Part shown: positions 1-8,432 of the stretch, piece after piece | Layout: every line of letters begins with the position of its first letter | Numbering within the stretch: the first letter of the stretch is position 1 | Source of the DNA: Lactobacillus huangpiensis | GTDB taxonomy: Bacteria; Bacillota; Bacilli; Lactobacillales; Lactobacillaceae | Direction: 5' to 3' | Assembly (NCBI RefSeq): GCF_019972815.1 | Contig: NZ_BPPA01000013.1 | Location: 1-64,000, forward strand | Length of the DNA: 64,000 nucleotides | Translations under genes and position numbers: made by a program | Notes under the pieces: model-generated | Database searches by the model: none | What the model was told of the DNA's origin: nothing | The model's input: only the letters and a program-made list of their open reading frames with translations

Positions 1-21
1 AAGTAGTTGAATATTTAGTCA

Positions 22-74
22 TGAAAAAAGTGCTCCTAATAGTCAGATTAATGTCTAACTATTATGGAGCACTT
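22..74 (-). terminator. Rho-independent terminator reading leftward
   Basis: A long hairpin pairs AAGTGCTCC (28-36) with GGAGCACTT (66-74). It continues with TAATAGT (37-43) against ACTATTA (58-64), with one bulged base at 65. Read on the minus strand the stem is followed by a run of six T, so it would stop transcripts arriving from the right. No intact minus-strand gene feeds it inside the window. Confidence 0.5.
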
Positions 75-570
75 CAATTCCGGGGGTTAACTTCATTCAC
101 TGCTGTTTTTTTATATCTCTTGGAACAAGTTGTTATAAGTTAATAAATATTTTTGGTATATCTCCTCAATTATCTTGCTGCTATGATTTCCACTAATAGT
201 GGCAAGCTCCAAAACAAATTATATAATTAAAAAAATTGAAAGATTGGTATGATTTGTATCCTTTTTGATGAGTAAAAAAAGATTTACATTGGTGGAGATA
301 CTGCCTTTGTTATGTTTGATAAAACTTAAAATTACCAAATTTTATATAAGTAAATTGTTGCAATGAGAAGTGTATCGGCAACATCATCTTTTATTAATAG
401 CAGAATATATAAAAAATTGAAATGAAAGATTTGCCAATGAGGTTAGCTAAAAACAATACCTTCAAGTAAAACTACAGACTATAACTTGTCTTTTTTTGAC
501 TTGAAAATTAATTGAAAGAGCAATAAGAATATCTCTATTTAAACATAAACTTTTAAACAGATTTTGGGAA
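75..570. other. Gene-poor stretch, possible gene debris
   Basis: No convincing complete gene is visible over about 500 bases. The stretch is AT-rich. A short open segment on the minus strand (about 111-218, ending ...NNLFQEI) lies just upstream of the leftward terminator. A plus-strand open segment lies at 354-425. Both lack a plausible start and ribosome site. The pattern fits a decayed gene or ordinary AT-rich spacer, and I cannot decide which. Confidence 0.3.
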
Positions 571-571
571 A

Positions 572-600
572 TAAAAAAGCAGAAGAAAACTTCTGCTTTA
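572..600 (-). terminator. Terminator of rpmB
   Basis: A perfect 10-bp stem, AAAGCAGAAG (576-585) and CTTCTGCTTT (590-599), closes a four-base AAAA loop. On the minus strand it is followed by a T run. It lies about 20 bases past the rpmB stop codon. Confidence 0.85.
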
Positions 601-619
601 AAAACTTTTTTATTTTACG

Positions 620-805
620 CTAGGCACGGGTAACTTTACCAGATTTTAATGTCTTAGTTGAAACCCATACACGCTTTGGCTTGCCATCGACAAGAATACG
701 AACTTTTTGAAGGTTTGGCTTCCACGCACGACGTGATGAATTCAGTGCGTGTGAACGTGTATTACCAAAAGTGGTCTTTTTGCCAGTGATATAATCTTTT
801 GCCAT
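620..805 (-). CDS. rpmB: 50S ribosomal protein L28
   Basis: This 61-residue basic protein is ribosomal protein L28, a small component of the large ribosomal subunit. The N-terminus ([15 protein letters not shown]) and the [12 protein letters not shown] segment are characteristic of L28, and the length is normal for Firmicutes. The ATG is preceded by AAGGAGG with an 8-base spacer. The gene stands alone on the minus strand, divergent from the Asp23-like gene, with its own promoter (843-871) and terminator. This arrangement next to the yloU/yloV block is common in Firmicutes. The identification is secure. Confidence 0.97.
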   Translation of the reverse strand: MAKDYITGKKTTFGNTRSHALNSSRRAWKPNLQKVRILVDGKPKRVWVSTKTLKSGKVTRA

Positions 806-842
806 TTGCTAAACCTCCTTTATTGTGTTTTCATACTAAATT

Positions 843-871
843 AAGATAGCATAAGTTTAAGAACATTGCAA
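843..871 (-). promoter_or_regulatory. rpmB promoter
   Basis: On the minus strand a TTGCAA -35 box (866-871) is separated by 17 bases from TATCTT (843-848). A TGC just before the -10 box makes it an extended -10 promoter. It lies about 40 bases upstream of rpmB. Confidence 0.7.
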
Positions 872-900
872 CTGCAAAAGTATTTTTTAAGAAGGGATTT

Positions 901-929
901 TTGCATTTAAACTTGATTACTATGATAAA
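901..929 (+). promoter_or_regulatory. Probable promoter of the Asp23-like/fakA/recG/plsX/acpP run
   Basis: TTGCAT (901-906) is followed after 17 bases by GATAAA (924-929), a moderate sigma-A-type match about 40 bases before the first gene. No strong terminator or alternative promoter was seen between the genes up to acpP, so this may drive the whole run. Confidence 0.45.
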
Positions 930-968
930 ATAGATTCATAATATGAGAACAATGATACGGAGGTAAAC

Positions 969-1331
969 ATGGCTGTAAAAATCAAAACAAAAAACGGTTT
1001 GATTGATATTTCAAATGGAGTGATTGCAACTGTTGTTGGTAGCGCAGCTACATCTAACTACGGTGTTGTCGGCATGGCTTCAAAAAATGCTATCCGTGAT
1101 GGCTTCGATGGAATATTGAATCGAGCAAATTATAAGCGCGGTGTTGTTGTTAAGTCTGAGGATAATAAGATTACGGTTGATGTTTATATAATAGTCGGCT
1201 ATGGTTTAAAAATATCTGAAGTAAGTCGCAACGTACAAGATAGTGTTAAATTCAATTTGAAAAATCAACTTGGAATTGAAACTAAAGCTGTTAATGTCAT
1301 CGTTCAAAGTGTTAAAGTGCTTGATGAATAA
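969..1331 (+). CDS. Asp23/Gls24 family envelope stress protein (YloU-like)
   Basis: The 120-residue product belongs to the Asp23/Gls24 (DUF322) family, recognised from the DISNGVIATVVGSAA opening and the alternating beta-rich central part. Family members lie at the cytoplasmic membrane or in the cytosol and are linked to envelope homeostasis; the molecular role is unclear. ATG follows a TACGGAGG ribosome site. The gene is 21 bases upstream of the fatty-acid kinase gene, and this yloU-yloV pairing is conserved in Firmicutes. The family call is firm, the function is not. Confidence 0.9.
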   Translation: MAVKIKTKNGLIDISNGVIATVVGSAATSNYGVVGMASKNAIRDGFDGILNRANYKRGVVVKSEDNKITVDVYIIVGYGLKISEVSRNVQDSVKFNLKNQLGIETKAVNVIVQSVKVLDE

Positions 1332-1352
1332 CTCAAGCGGAGGGTAGAAATA

Positions 1353-3011
1353 TTGGTTTTAAAGGAAATAGACAGTAAAAAATTTAGAGATATGGTTCGC
1401 GTCGCTACGCACAGACTTGGTCGCAACGCAGAGTTTATTAACTCTTTGAACGTTTTCCCTGTTCCTGATGGAGACACTGGAACAAATATGAATTTAACTA
1501 TTGAAAGTGGCGCTAAAGCTGTTGCTAAAAATACTAGTAATAGTGTGGGTGATTTGACAGAAAGCCTTGCTAAAGGGATGTTGATGGGTGCTCGTGGTAA
1601 TAGTGGGGTAATCTCTTCTCAGCTCTTTAGAGGAGTTTATAAGGCAACTCAAGGTATGAAAACTCTTAATGCACAAGAGTTGGCCAATGCTTTTTCAAAT
1701 GGTGTTGCAACAGCTTATAAAGCCGTAATGAAGCCAGTTGAAGGAACTATTTTGACTGTTGCTCGGATTGGTGCACAAGAAGGTGCCAATAAGGCCAATG
1801 AAACCGATGATGTTGAAGAAGTTATGAAGGCGATTGTTGAAGGTGCTAAAAAAGCGTTAAAGACAACTCCTGACTTATTACCTGTTTTAAAGCAAGTTGG
1901 TGTAGTTGATTCAGGAGGCCAAGGCTTACTCTTTATATATGAAGGATTTCTAGAAGGTCTTTTAGGTGAAGAATTTGCTGACCGGTACCAACCTGATGAA
2001 GGTGAAATGGATGAAATGATAAATGCCATGCATCATCAATCTGTACAATCACAACTTTCTACTCAGGATATTACTAATGGCTACTGTACCGAAATCATGG
2101 TTGATTTAACTGCTGATGTTCCTAATAAGAAAACTTTTAATTTAGATGAATTTAGGGAGCATTTATCTCAGTTAGGTGATTCACTTTTGGCAGTTTCAGA
2201 TGAAGAAGTGGCAAAAGTTCATGTTCATACTGAACACCCTGGAGCTATTTTTGCGTACGGCAGCCAATTTGGTCAATTGGGAAAAATTAAAATTGACAAT
2301 ATGCGGATTCAACACGAAACAATAGTAAATAACAGTGAAGAAAATCAGGAAAATGTTGACTTTGCCGTAATAGCTGTTGCTTCTGGTAACGGAATTCGTA
2401 AACTTTTTGAAAGTGAAGGCGTTAACCGCATTATTTCTGGGGGTCAAACAATGAACCCTTCAACACAAGACATTATTGATTCAATCAAAAAATCACGTGC
2501 TAAAAAAGCAATTGTGATGCCGAATAATGGCAACATTATTATGGCAGCCAAGCAAGCAGCTGAGGTGAGCGACATCCCAGTCGGCATTGTCCCTACTAAA
2601 ACCATTTCACAAGGCTTGACAGCCATGCTTTCATTTGATCCGGACGATTCTCTTGAAGACAATGTTGCAAACATGACTGACGCTCTTGATACTGTTGTTT
2701 CTGGCGAAGTTACCAAAGCAAATCGTGATACCAAAATTAATGAGGTTGAGATCCATCAAGACGATTATTTAGGAATTATTGATGGAGAAATTAAAGTGGC
2801 TGAAACTGACATAATTACTGCAGCTTCTTCAATGATTGAAAAAATGTTGGATGAAGATTCCGAAATCGTTACTGTGATGTTTGGACGAGATTCTAACAAG
2901 AAAGAGGCTCAGAAACTGATAGATGCTGTTAAAGAGAAGCATGATGATCTTGAATTTGAACTTCATGATGGCGGACAACCTGTATATAATTTTCTGATTT
3001 CTGTTGAATAA
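1353..3011 (+). CDS. fakA: Fatty acid kinase catalytic subunit FakA (DAK2/DhaL domain, YloV)
   Basis: The 552-residue protein has an N-terminal DhaL/DAK2 kinase domain. The motif NVFPVPDGDTGTNM (about residues 33-46) supplies the acidic residues that hold Mg-ATP. The C-terminal half is typical of YloV/FakA. In the known system FakA phosphorylates exogenous fatty acids bound to a DegV-family FakB protein, and the acyl-phosphate feeds PlsX/PlsY. FakB is not in this window, but plsX lies two genes downstream, which fits a lipid role. The start is TTG, chosen because a GCGGAGGG ribosome site precedes it by about 8 bases and the N-terminus aligns with the family. Confidence 0.9.
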   Translation: MVLKEIDSKKFRDMVRVATHRLGRNAEFINSLNVFPVPDGDTGTNMNLTIESGAKAVAKNTSNSVGDLTESLAKGMLMGARGNSGVISSQLFRGVYKATQGMKTLNAQELANAFSNGVATAYKAVMKPVEGTILTVARIGAQEGANKANETDDVEEVMKAIVEGAKKALKTTPDLLPVLKQVGVVDSGGQGLLFIYEGFLEGLLGEEFADRYQPDEGEMDEMINAMHHQSVQSQLSTQDITNGYCTEIMVDLTADVPNKKTFNLDEFREHLSQLGDSLLAVSDEEVAKVHVHTEHPGAIFAYGSQFGQLGKIKIDNMRIQHETIVNNSEENQENVDFAVIAVASGNGIRKLFESEGVNRIISGGQTMNPSTQDIIDSIKKSRAKKAIVMPNNGNIIMAAKQAAEVSDIPVGIVPTKTISQGLTAMLSFDPDDSLEDNVANMTDALDTVVSGEVTKANRDTKINEVEIHQDDYLGIIDGEIKVAETDIITAASSMIEKMLDEDSEIVTVMFGRDSNKKEAQKLIDAVKEKHDDLEFELHDGGQPVYNFLISVE

Positions 3012-3013
3012 TT

Positions 3014-5050
3014 ATGTATGCAAAGGAATTATTTGCACCTGTTACTGATTTAAAAGGAGTTGGAACCAAAACTGCTGCAGCACTTGGAAGCTTAGAAATA
3101 TATAGCATTTATGATTTGTTATATTATTTCCCATTTCGCTATGATGAACTTCAAACGATTCCACTTGACCAGATCATGGATGGTCAAAAGGTAATGCTAA
3201 AGGGAATTGTGGCTACTGAAGCTTTTGTAAGCAGATTTGGCTACAAAAAGAGCAGACTTAGTTTTAAATTGAGAATTGACCATGATGTAGTCATGGTCAA
3301 TTTTTTTAATCAACCTTGGTTGAAAGAAAAAATTGAGGTAGGTAAAGAAGTTGCAGTCTATGGTAAATACAATATCTCAAGACAAAGTTTAGCGGGTTTT
3401 AAATTTATTGCAGCTAAAGAAAATGATAGTGGCATGGCTCCAATTTACTCAGTTAACCGGCATTTAAGGCAAAAAAAATTAATTGATTTCATTAATATTG
3501 CTTTAGATGAATATTTGCCGGCTGTTGATGACGTTGTTCCAGTGGATATTCGACGGAAATATCGTTTGCTTCCTGAAAAAAATATTGTACAAAAAATGCA
3601 TCACCCGCAAAATTTTAATGAGTCCCAGATTGCAAAAAGAAGTGCTATTTTTAGAGAATTCTTTATTTTTCAAACTGAACTAGCTCAGTTAACTGAAGTC
3701 AATCCACAAAACAAAGGGATTCCCAAAAAATATGACCTGAATGAAGTTGCTAAATTGACTAAATCTTTGCCGTTTGAATTGTCCGCGGATCAAAAGCAGG
3801 TTATCAACGAAATTTTTGCAGACATGTTATCATCCAGACAAATGCAGCGTCTTTTACAAGGTGATGTGGGTTCAGGCAAGACAATTGTTGCGGTATATGC
3901 AATTTTTGCGGCTGTAACTGCTGGCTTTCAAGCCGCACTGATGGTTCCTACAGAGATATTAGCGACTCAGCATTTTAAAAAGATTGATGAATTGCTAAGG
4001 CCTCTAGGTGTAAGATGTGCGCTGCTAACAGGTTCTACGAAAGCTTTGGAACGAAAAGAAATTTATACAGAATTGACCGATGGCACAATTAATGTTGTGA
4101 TAGGTACGCATGCTTTAATTCAATCAAACGTAATTTTTAAAAAATTAGGATTAGTAATTATAGATGAACAGCACAGGTTCGGTGTTAATCAGCGGCAATC
4201 TTTAATTAATAAGGGGAATTTGCCTGATGTTCTTACTATGACTGCTACCCCGATTCCCAGAACTCTGGCATTAACGGTTTATGGCAACATGACTATATCT
4301 GAAATACGACATCTTCCAGCCGGAAGAAAAAAAGTAATTTCTTCATGGAAAACGAGTGCCCAAATGGATCAGGTTTATCAGTTAATGCGCGAGCAATTAA
4401 AGCAGGGATTTCAGGTATATGCTGTAACACCTTTGATCAAAGAATCAGAAGCATTAGATTTAAAAAATGCAGAACAGCTTTATGATAAACTCAGTAAAGA
4501 TTTTCCTGATGAAAAAGTAGTATTACTTCACGGTCAAATGCCTGGTAATAAAAAAGATGAAATTATGTCCGAATTTGCAGCTGGAGAAATTAATATTTTA
4601 GTTGCTACCAGTGTGATTGAAGTTGGTGTTGACGTGGCAAACGCTAATATGATGGTTATCTATAATGCTGATCGTTTTGGAATTAGTCAGCTACACCAGT
4701 TAAGAGGGCGAATAGGGAGAGGTAAGACTCAAAGTTATTGCATATTTTTGGCTGATCCTAACACACAGGCAGGTAAAGCTCGTATGAAAATAGTGGCATC
4801 AACAACAGACGGTTTTAAATTGGCTGAAGAAGATTTAAAGATGCGGGGAGAAGGAGATATTTTTGGTAAAGCTCAATCTGGTCTGCCTGAATTTCAAGTT
4901 GGTGATGTAGTTAATAACTACGATACAATGGTAGTAGCACAAAAAGAAGCTAGAAAATTAATTAAACTTGATCCTCTCTTGCAAAAATCAGAAAATAAAA
5001 CTTTAAAACAAGTGATAGAATATAAACAATTACAGCAAAAGAGAACATAG
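3014..5050 (+). CDS. recG: ATP-dependent DNA helicase RecG
   Basis: The 678-residue protein is RecG, a superfamily 2 helicase that remodels stalled replication forks and Holliday junctions. An N-terminal wedge/OB-fold region precedes the motor. Walker A is GDVGSGKT (about residue 282) and the DEXH box reads DEQH (about residue 383). The motif TATPIPRTLA and the C-terminal QLRGRIGRG follow as in all RecG. The length is normal. It starts only two bases after fakA, so it is probably translationally coupled. No missing motif was seen. Confidence 0.97.
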   Translation: MYAKELFAPVTDLKGVGTKTAAALGSLEIYSIYDLLYYFPFRYDELQTIPLDQIMDGQKVMLKGIVATEAFVSRFGYKKSRLSFKLRIDHDVVMVNFFNQPWLKEKIEVGKEVAVYGKYNISRQSLAGFKFIAAKENDSGMAPIYSVNRHLRQKKLIDFINIALDEYLPAVDDVVPVDIRRKYRLLPEKNIVQKMHHPQNFNESQIAKRSAIFREFFIFQTELAQLTEVNPQNKGIPKKYDLNEVAKLTKSLPFELSADQKQVINEIFADMLSSRQMQRLLQGDVGSGKTIVAVYAIFAAVTAGFQAALMVPTEILATQHFKKIDELLRPLGVRCALLTGSTKALERKEIYTELTDGTINVVIGTHALIQSNVIFKKLGLVIIDEQHRFGVNQRQSLINKGNLPDVLTMTATPIPRTLALTVYGNMTISEIRHLPAGRKKVISSWKTSAQMDQVYQLMREQLKQGFQVYAVTPLIKESEALDLKNAEQLYDKLSKDFPDEKVVLLHGQMPGNKKDEIMSEFAAGEINILVATSVIEVGVDVANANMMVIYNADRFGISQLHQLRGRIGRGKTQSYCIFLADPNTQAGKARMKIVASTTDGFKLAEEDLKMRGEGDIFGKAQSGLPEFQVGDVVNNYDTMVVAQKEARKLIKLDPLLQKSENKTLKQVIEYKQLQQKRT

Positions 5051-5067
5051 TAAAGGTTGAGGATACA

Positions 5068-6072
5068 ATGAGAACTATTGCTATTGATGCTATGGGCGGT
5101 GAAAATGCCCCTGAAGCAATTATTAAAGCAGTATTACGGGCCAAAAAGGACTTACCCGAGACAAAATTCATACTTTTTGGCGATCAGAAAAAAATAAAAG
5201 AATTATTGGGAAGTGATAGCAGTCGCACACAAGTAGTCAATACTTCTGAAATTATTTTAGATGAAGATGAACCAGTTAAGGCAATTAGATCTAAAAAAGA
5301 TTCGTCACTTGTCGTGGCAGCACAATTTGTGAAGCAGGGCAAAGCTGATGCACTTTTTTCATTAGGTAATACTGGAGCTATTTTAGCTTGTGGCATATTT
5401 ATAATAGGACGAATTAAAGGTGTGGCCCGTCCGGGATTCATGCCAACATTGCCTGTAAAAAATTCCGATGATGGTTTCAATATGATTGATGTTGGTGCCA
5501 ATGCCAAAAGTAAACCAGAATACCTGCTTGCCTGGGCTAAAATGGCTTCATATTATGCAGAAAAAGTAAGAGGAGTTAAAAATCCTCGTGTTGGTCTTCT
5601 TAATAATGGATCCGAGAGTGATAAAGGTGATGATGTTCATCAAAAAGCATACCAGTTGCTATTGGAAAGCAAACTTAATTTTATTGGTAATATAGAAGGA
5701 AATGAGTTATTAGTGGGTAAAGCTGATGTAGTCGCAACAGATGGTTTTACTGGTAATGCAGTTTTAAAAAACATTGAAGGAACTTCAGGTGTTTTGATAC
5801 ATCTTTTGAAGCAAAGCTTGCTTGATAACGGACCTTTTGTTAAATTAGGTGCGTTAATGATAAAAAAGGCATTAAAAGGGTTAGTTTCAAAATTTGATGT
5901 TGACAAATATGGTGGCGCAGTTTTACTCGGAGTCAATGCTCCTGTAGTCAAAACACATGGTCGCTCAGGTCAGCGTGCTGTTTATTTTACAATTAAACAA
6001 ATTGATAAAATTTTACAGGAAAAAATAATTGATAATTTTAAAGCAGAATTTGCAGTTGAAAATAGGGAGTAA
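5068..6072 (+). CDS. plsX: Phosphate acyltransferase PlsX
   Basis: The 334-residue protein is PlsX, a peripheral membrane enzyme that converts acyl-ACP to acyl-phosphate, the donor for PlsY in phosphatidic acid synthesis. The N-terminal IAIDAMGGENAPEAI and the internal LGNTGAILACG and DVGANAKSKPEYL segments are family signatures. It lies between recG and acpP, the usual Firmicutes order, with a GGTTGAGG ribosome site. The partner plsY is not in the window. Confidence 0.96.
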   Translation: MRTIAIDAMGGENAPEAIIKAVLRAKKDLPETKFILFGDQKKIKELLGSDSSRTQVVNTSEIILDEDEPVKAIRSKKDSSLVVAAQFVKQGKADALFSLGNTGAILACGIFIIGRIKGVARPGFMPTLPVKNSDDGFNMIDVGANAKSKPEYLLAWAKMASYYAEKVRGVKNPRVGLLNNGSESDKGDDVHQKAYQLLLESKLNFIGNIEGNELLVGKADVVATDGFTGNAVLKNIEGTSGVLIHLLKQSLLDNGPFVKLGALMIKKALKGLVSKFDVDKYGGAVLLGVNAPVVKTHGRSGQRAVYFTIKQIDKILQEKIIDNFKAEFAVENRE

Positions 6073-6076
6073 AGAC

Positions 6077-6319
6077 ATGAGTAAAGAAGAAATTTTTATC
6101 AAAATTCGGGATATATTAGCAGATAATTTTGAAGTTGATAAAGAAAAGATAACTGATGAAACTAATTTCACTAGTGATTTGGACGCTGATTCCATTGACT
6201 TAGTGGAATTCATTTTACAATTAGAAGATGAATTCGGCGCCGAGATTTCTGATGAAGATGCGGAGAAATTAAAAACTGTAGGAGACGCAGTTAATTATGT
6301 TGCAGATCATAAAAAATAA
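6077..6319 (+). CDS. acpP: Acyl carrier protein
   Basis: The 80-residue acidic protein is acyl carrier protein, which carries acyl chains on a 4'-phosphopantetheine arm. The attachment site is Ser39 in the motif DADSIDLVEF. The ATG at 6077 is preferred over an upstream in-frame start because AGGGAG (6064-6069) sits at the right distance and the product has the usual ACP length. It is four bases after plsX. Other acyl carrier genes may exist elsewhere, so this could be either a fatty-acid-synthesis or a phospholipid-linked copy. Confidence 0.95.
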   Translation: MSKEEIFIKIRDILADNFEVDKEKITDETNFTSDLDADSIDLVEFILQLEDEFGAEISDEDAEKLKTVGDAVNYVADHKK

Positions 6320-6341
6320 GTAAAAAATATTCATTATTAAT

Positions 6342-6370
6342 TTGCATACAAAATGTTTCACGGTTATAAT
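6342..6370 (+). promoter_or_regulatory. Promoter of the opp operon
   Basis: TTGCAT (6342-6347), a 17-base spacer and a perfect TATAAT (6365-6370) form a strong sigma-A promoter. Transcription would start near 6377, leaving a leader of about 60 bases before oppD. Confidence 0.8.
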
Positions 6371-6383
6371 TAGAAATTAAATA

Positions 6384-6409
6384 AATTTATTAAATATCTT
6401 TAATAAATT
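6384..6409. repeat. Perfect 11-bp AT-only inverted repeat in the opp leader
   Basis: AATTTATTAAA (6384-6394) and TTTAATAAATT (6399-6409) flank the four-base spacer TATC. It falls just downstream of the predicted start point of the opp promoter. It could be an operator for an unidentified regulator or a weak leader hairpin. Confidence 0.6.
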
Positions 6410-6438
6410 CATTGAAGATTTGAGAGGGGAAATGACCT

Positions 6439-7449
6439 TTGGAAAAACAAAGTGATCTCTTGCTAGATATCCAGCATTTGCATACGGCATATCGTTTACA
6501 TGGAAAGTTTTATGATGCTGCAGATGATATTAATTTAACGTTGAAGCGAAATGAAATTTTATCCATTGTAGGTGAATCTGGTTGTGGTAAGAGTACAATT
6601 GCATCGAGTATTATCGGCTTGTACGACCATAAAAATACGAAAGTGACTGGTGATATTCTGTATAATGAGTTAAATTTAGTCGGATTAAATGAAAGCTTGT
6701 TTAACAAAATACGTGGAAACAAAATTGGTATGATCTTTCAGGATCCTCTAGCCAGTTTAAATCCGTTAATGCGTGTTGGCGATCAAGTAGCTGAAACGCT
6801 TTATTATCACACAGATATGAATGAAAAAGAGCGTCATGATCGTGTGCTTGAATTATTCAATCAAGTGGGAATGCCGAAGCCAGAAGAAACTTTTCAAATG
6901 TATCCTTTTGAATTGTCCGGAGGATTAAGGCAGAGGGTAGTGATTGCTATGGCGATTGCATGTAAGCCCGAAATTATCATTGCAGATGAGCCTACTACCG
7001 CTTTGGACGTTACTATTCAGGCTCAAATTTTGGATCTGCTTGAAGATATTCAAAGACAATCTCAATCTGGTATTATCTTAATTACTCACGATTTAGGTGT
7101 AGTTGCTGAAACTGCCGATCAAGTTGCAGTTATGTATGGTGGGCAGATAGTAGAAAAAGCTGATGTAAAAACTATTTTTGAGCATCCTTTGCACCCATAC
7201 ACTCGCTCCTTGTTAAATTCAATGCCTCAATCTGAAGATGAAGAAGAAGATTTGCACGTTATTCAAGGAACAGTTCCATCATTGCAAAATATGCCTAGAA
7301 AAGGCGACAGATTTGCTGCTAGAATTCCATGGATTCCTGCCAGTGCGCATGAAGAGGACCCAGTAATGCATGAAGTTGAGCCTGGTCACTGGGTAAGATG
7401 TACTTGCTGGAAGACGTTCCACTTTCAAGATGAAGTAGGTGGGGAATAG
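6439..7449 (+). CDS. oppD: Oligopeptide ABC transporter ATP-binding protein OppD
   Basis: The 336-residue protein is the OppD ATPase of the oligopeptide importer. Walker A is GESGCGKST (about residues 44-52), the signature is LSGGLRQR, and Walker B ends in IIIADEPTTALD. The C-terminal oligopeptide-specific region is present. It lacks most of the cysteines that usually bind an iron-sulfur cluster there; only Cys321 and Cys323 remain. The start is TTG at 6439 behind GAGAGGGGA. An ATG seven bases earlier opens a seven-codon frame that ends inside oppD. It is first in oppDFBC, followed three bases later by oppF. Confidence 0.96.
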   Translation: MEKQSDLLLDIQHLHTAYRLHGKFYDAADDINLTLKRNEILSIVGESGCGKSTIASSIIGLYDHKNTKVTGDILYNELNLVGLNESLFNKIRGNKIGMIFQDPLASLNPLMRVGDQVAETLYYHTDMNEKERHDRVLELFNQVGMPKPEETFQMYPFELSGGLRQRVVIAMAIACKPEIIIADEPTTALDVTIQAQILDLLEDIQRQSQSGIILITHDLGVVAETADQVAVMYGGQIVEKADVKTIFEHPLHPYTRSLLNSMPQSEDEEEDLHVIQGTVPSLQNMPRKGDRFAARIPWIPASAHEEDPVMHEVEPGHWVRCTCWKTFHFQDEVGGE

Positions 7450-7452
7450 TTT

Positions 7453-8430
7453 ATGGCTAAAGAAATCATTCAAGTAAAAAACTTAAAAGTTCATTATCCC
7501 ATTAGATCAGGTTTTTGGAACAGAATTACTGATTATGTAAGAGCGGTTGATGATATTAGTATTACCATTAATGAAGGTGAAACCTATGGTCTAATTGGTG
7601 AATCAGGCTCAGGCAAGTCAACTACTGGTAAAGCCATTGTGGGTGTTGAGCCTGTGACTAGTGGCAGTATCCTTTACAAGGGTGTCGATATTACTAAATC
7701 TAGAAATCGGCGTAAACTAAACTACAATAAAGATGTCCAAATGATTTTCCAAGATTCAATGTCGAGTTTAAATCCGAGAAAACGAATAGAAGACATTATT
7801 GCTGAACCTATTCGAAATTTCGAAAATTTAACTACAGATCAAGAACGTGATCGAGTTCAAGAGCTGCTGGATATCGTGGGTATGCCTAGTGATTCAATTT
7901 ACAAATACCCTCATGAATTTTCTGGGGGACAGAGACAAAGAATTGGCGTAGCTCGGGCGGTTGCAACTAATCCGCGTTTAATTGTTGCTGATGAGCCAAC
8001 TAGTGCTTTGGATTTATCTGTGCAAGCTCAAGTTTTAAACTTTATGAAGCATATACAACAGAAATATAATATTGCTTATTTGTTTATTTCTCATGACTTA
8101 GGTGTCGTAAAGCATATGTCTGAAAACTTAGCTATTATGCATCGTGGTCGTTTAGTTGAAATAGGTTCAAGAGAAGATATTTATGAGCATCCGATGCATA
8201 TTTATACTAAGAGATTGCTTTCTGCTATACCGCAAGTTGACGTTGAGCATCGTGATGAGCATAAGAAACATCGACAAGAAGTTGAGCAAGAATTTCAAAA
8301 TGATCAAAGCAAATGGTATGACAAGGATGGTCGTGTATTTCCTTTGCAACAAGTTTCTGGCAAACATTTAGTAGCCTTACCGAAAAATGAATTGAACGAA
8401 GAGAAGATAAAAGAAAAGGAGGGGGCATAA
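7453..8430 (+). CDS. oppF: Oligopeptide ABC transporter ATP-binding protein OppF
   Basis: The 325-residue protein is OppF, the second ATPase that pairs with OppD to power peptide import. Walker A is GESGSGKST (about residue 50), the signature is FSGGQRQR, and Walker B is LIVADEPTSALD. The charged C-terminal tail (HRDEHKKHRQEVEQE...) is typical of lactobacillar OppF. ATG lies three bases after the oppD stop, and oppB follows after two bases, so the genes are tightly coupled. OppD versus OppF was assigned by order and by the two N-terminal types. Confidence 0.95.
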   Translation: MAKEIIQVKNLKVHYPIRSGFWNRITDYVRAVDDISITINEGETYGLIGESGSGKSTTGKAIVGVEPVTSGSILYKGVDITKSRNRRKLNYNKDVQMIFQDSMSSLNPRKRIEDIIAEPIRNFENLTTDQERDRVQELLDIVGMPSDSIYKYPHEFSGGQRQRIGVARAVATNPRLIVADEPTSALDLSVQAQVLNFMKHIQQKYNIAYLFISHDLGVVKHMSENLAIMHRGRLVEIGSREDIYEHPMHIYTKRLLSAIPQVDVEHRDEHKKHRQEVEQEFQNDQSKWYDKDGRVFPLQQVSGKHLVALPKNELNEEKIKEKEGA

Positions 8431-8432
8431 TC

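Noticed and set aside
268-366. A 32-codon frame beginning MSKKRFTLVEIL, resembling a type IV pilin N-terminus
   Set aside because: It has no ribosome site, the hydrophobic stretch is broken by charged residues, the frame is very short and no pilin-type neighbours exist. Probably chance.
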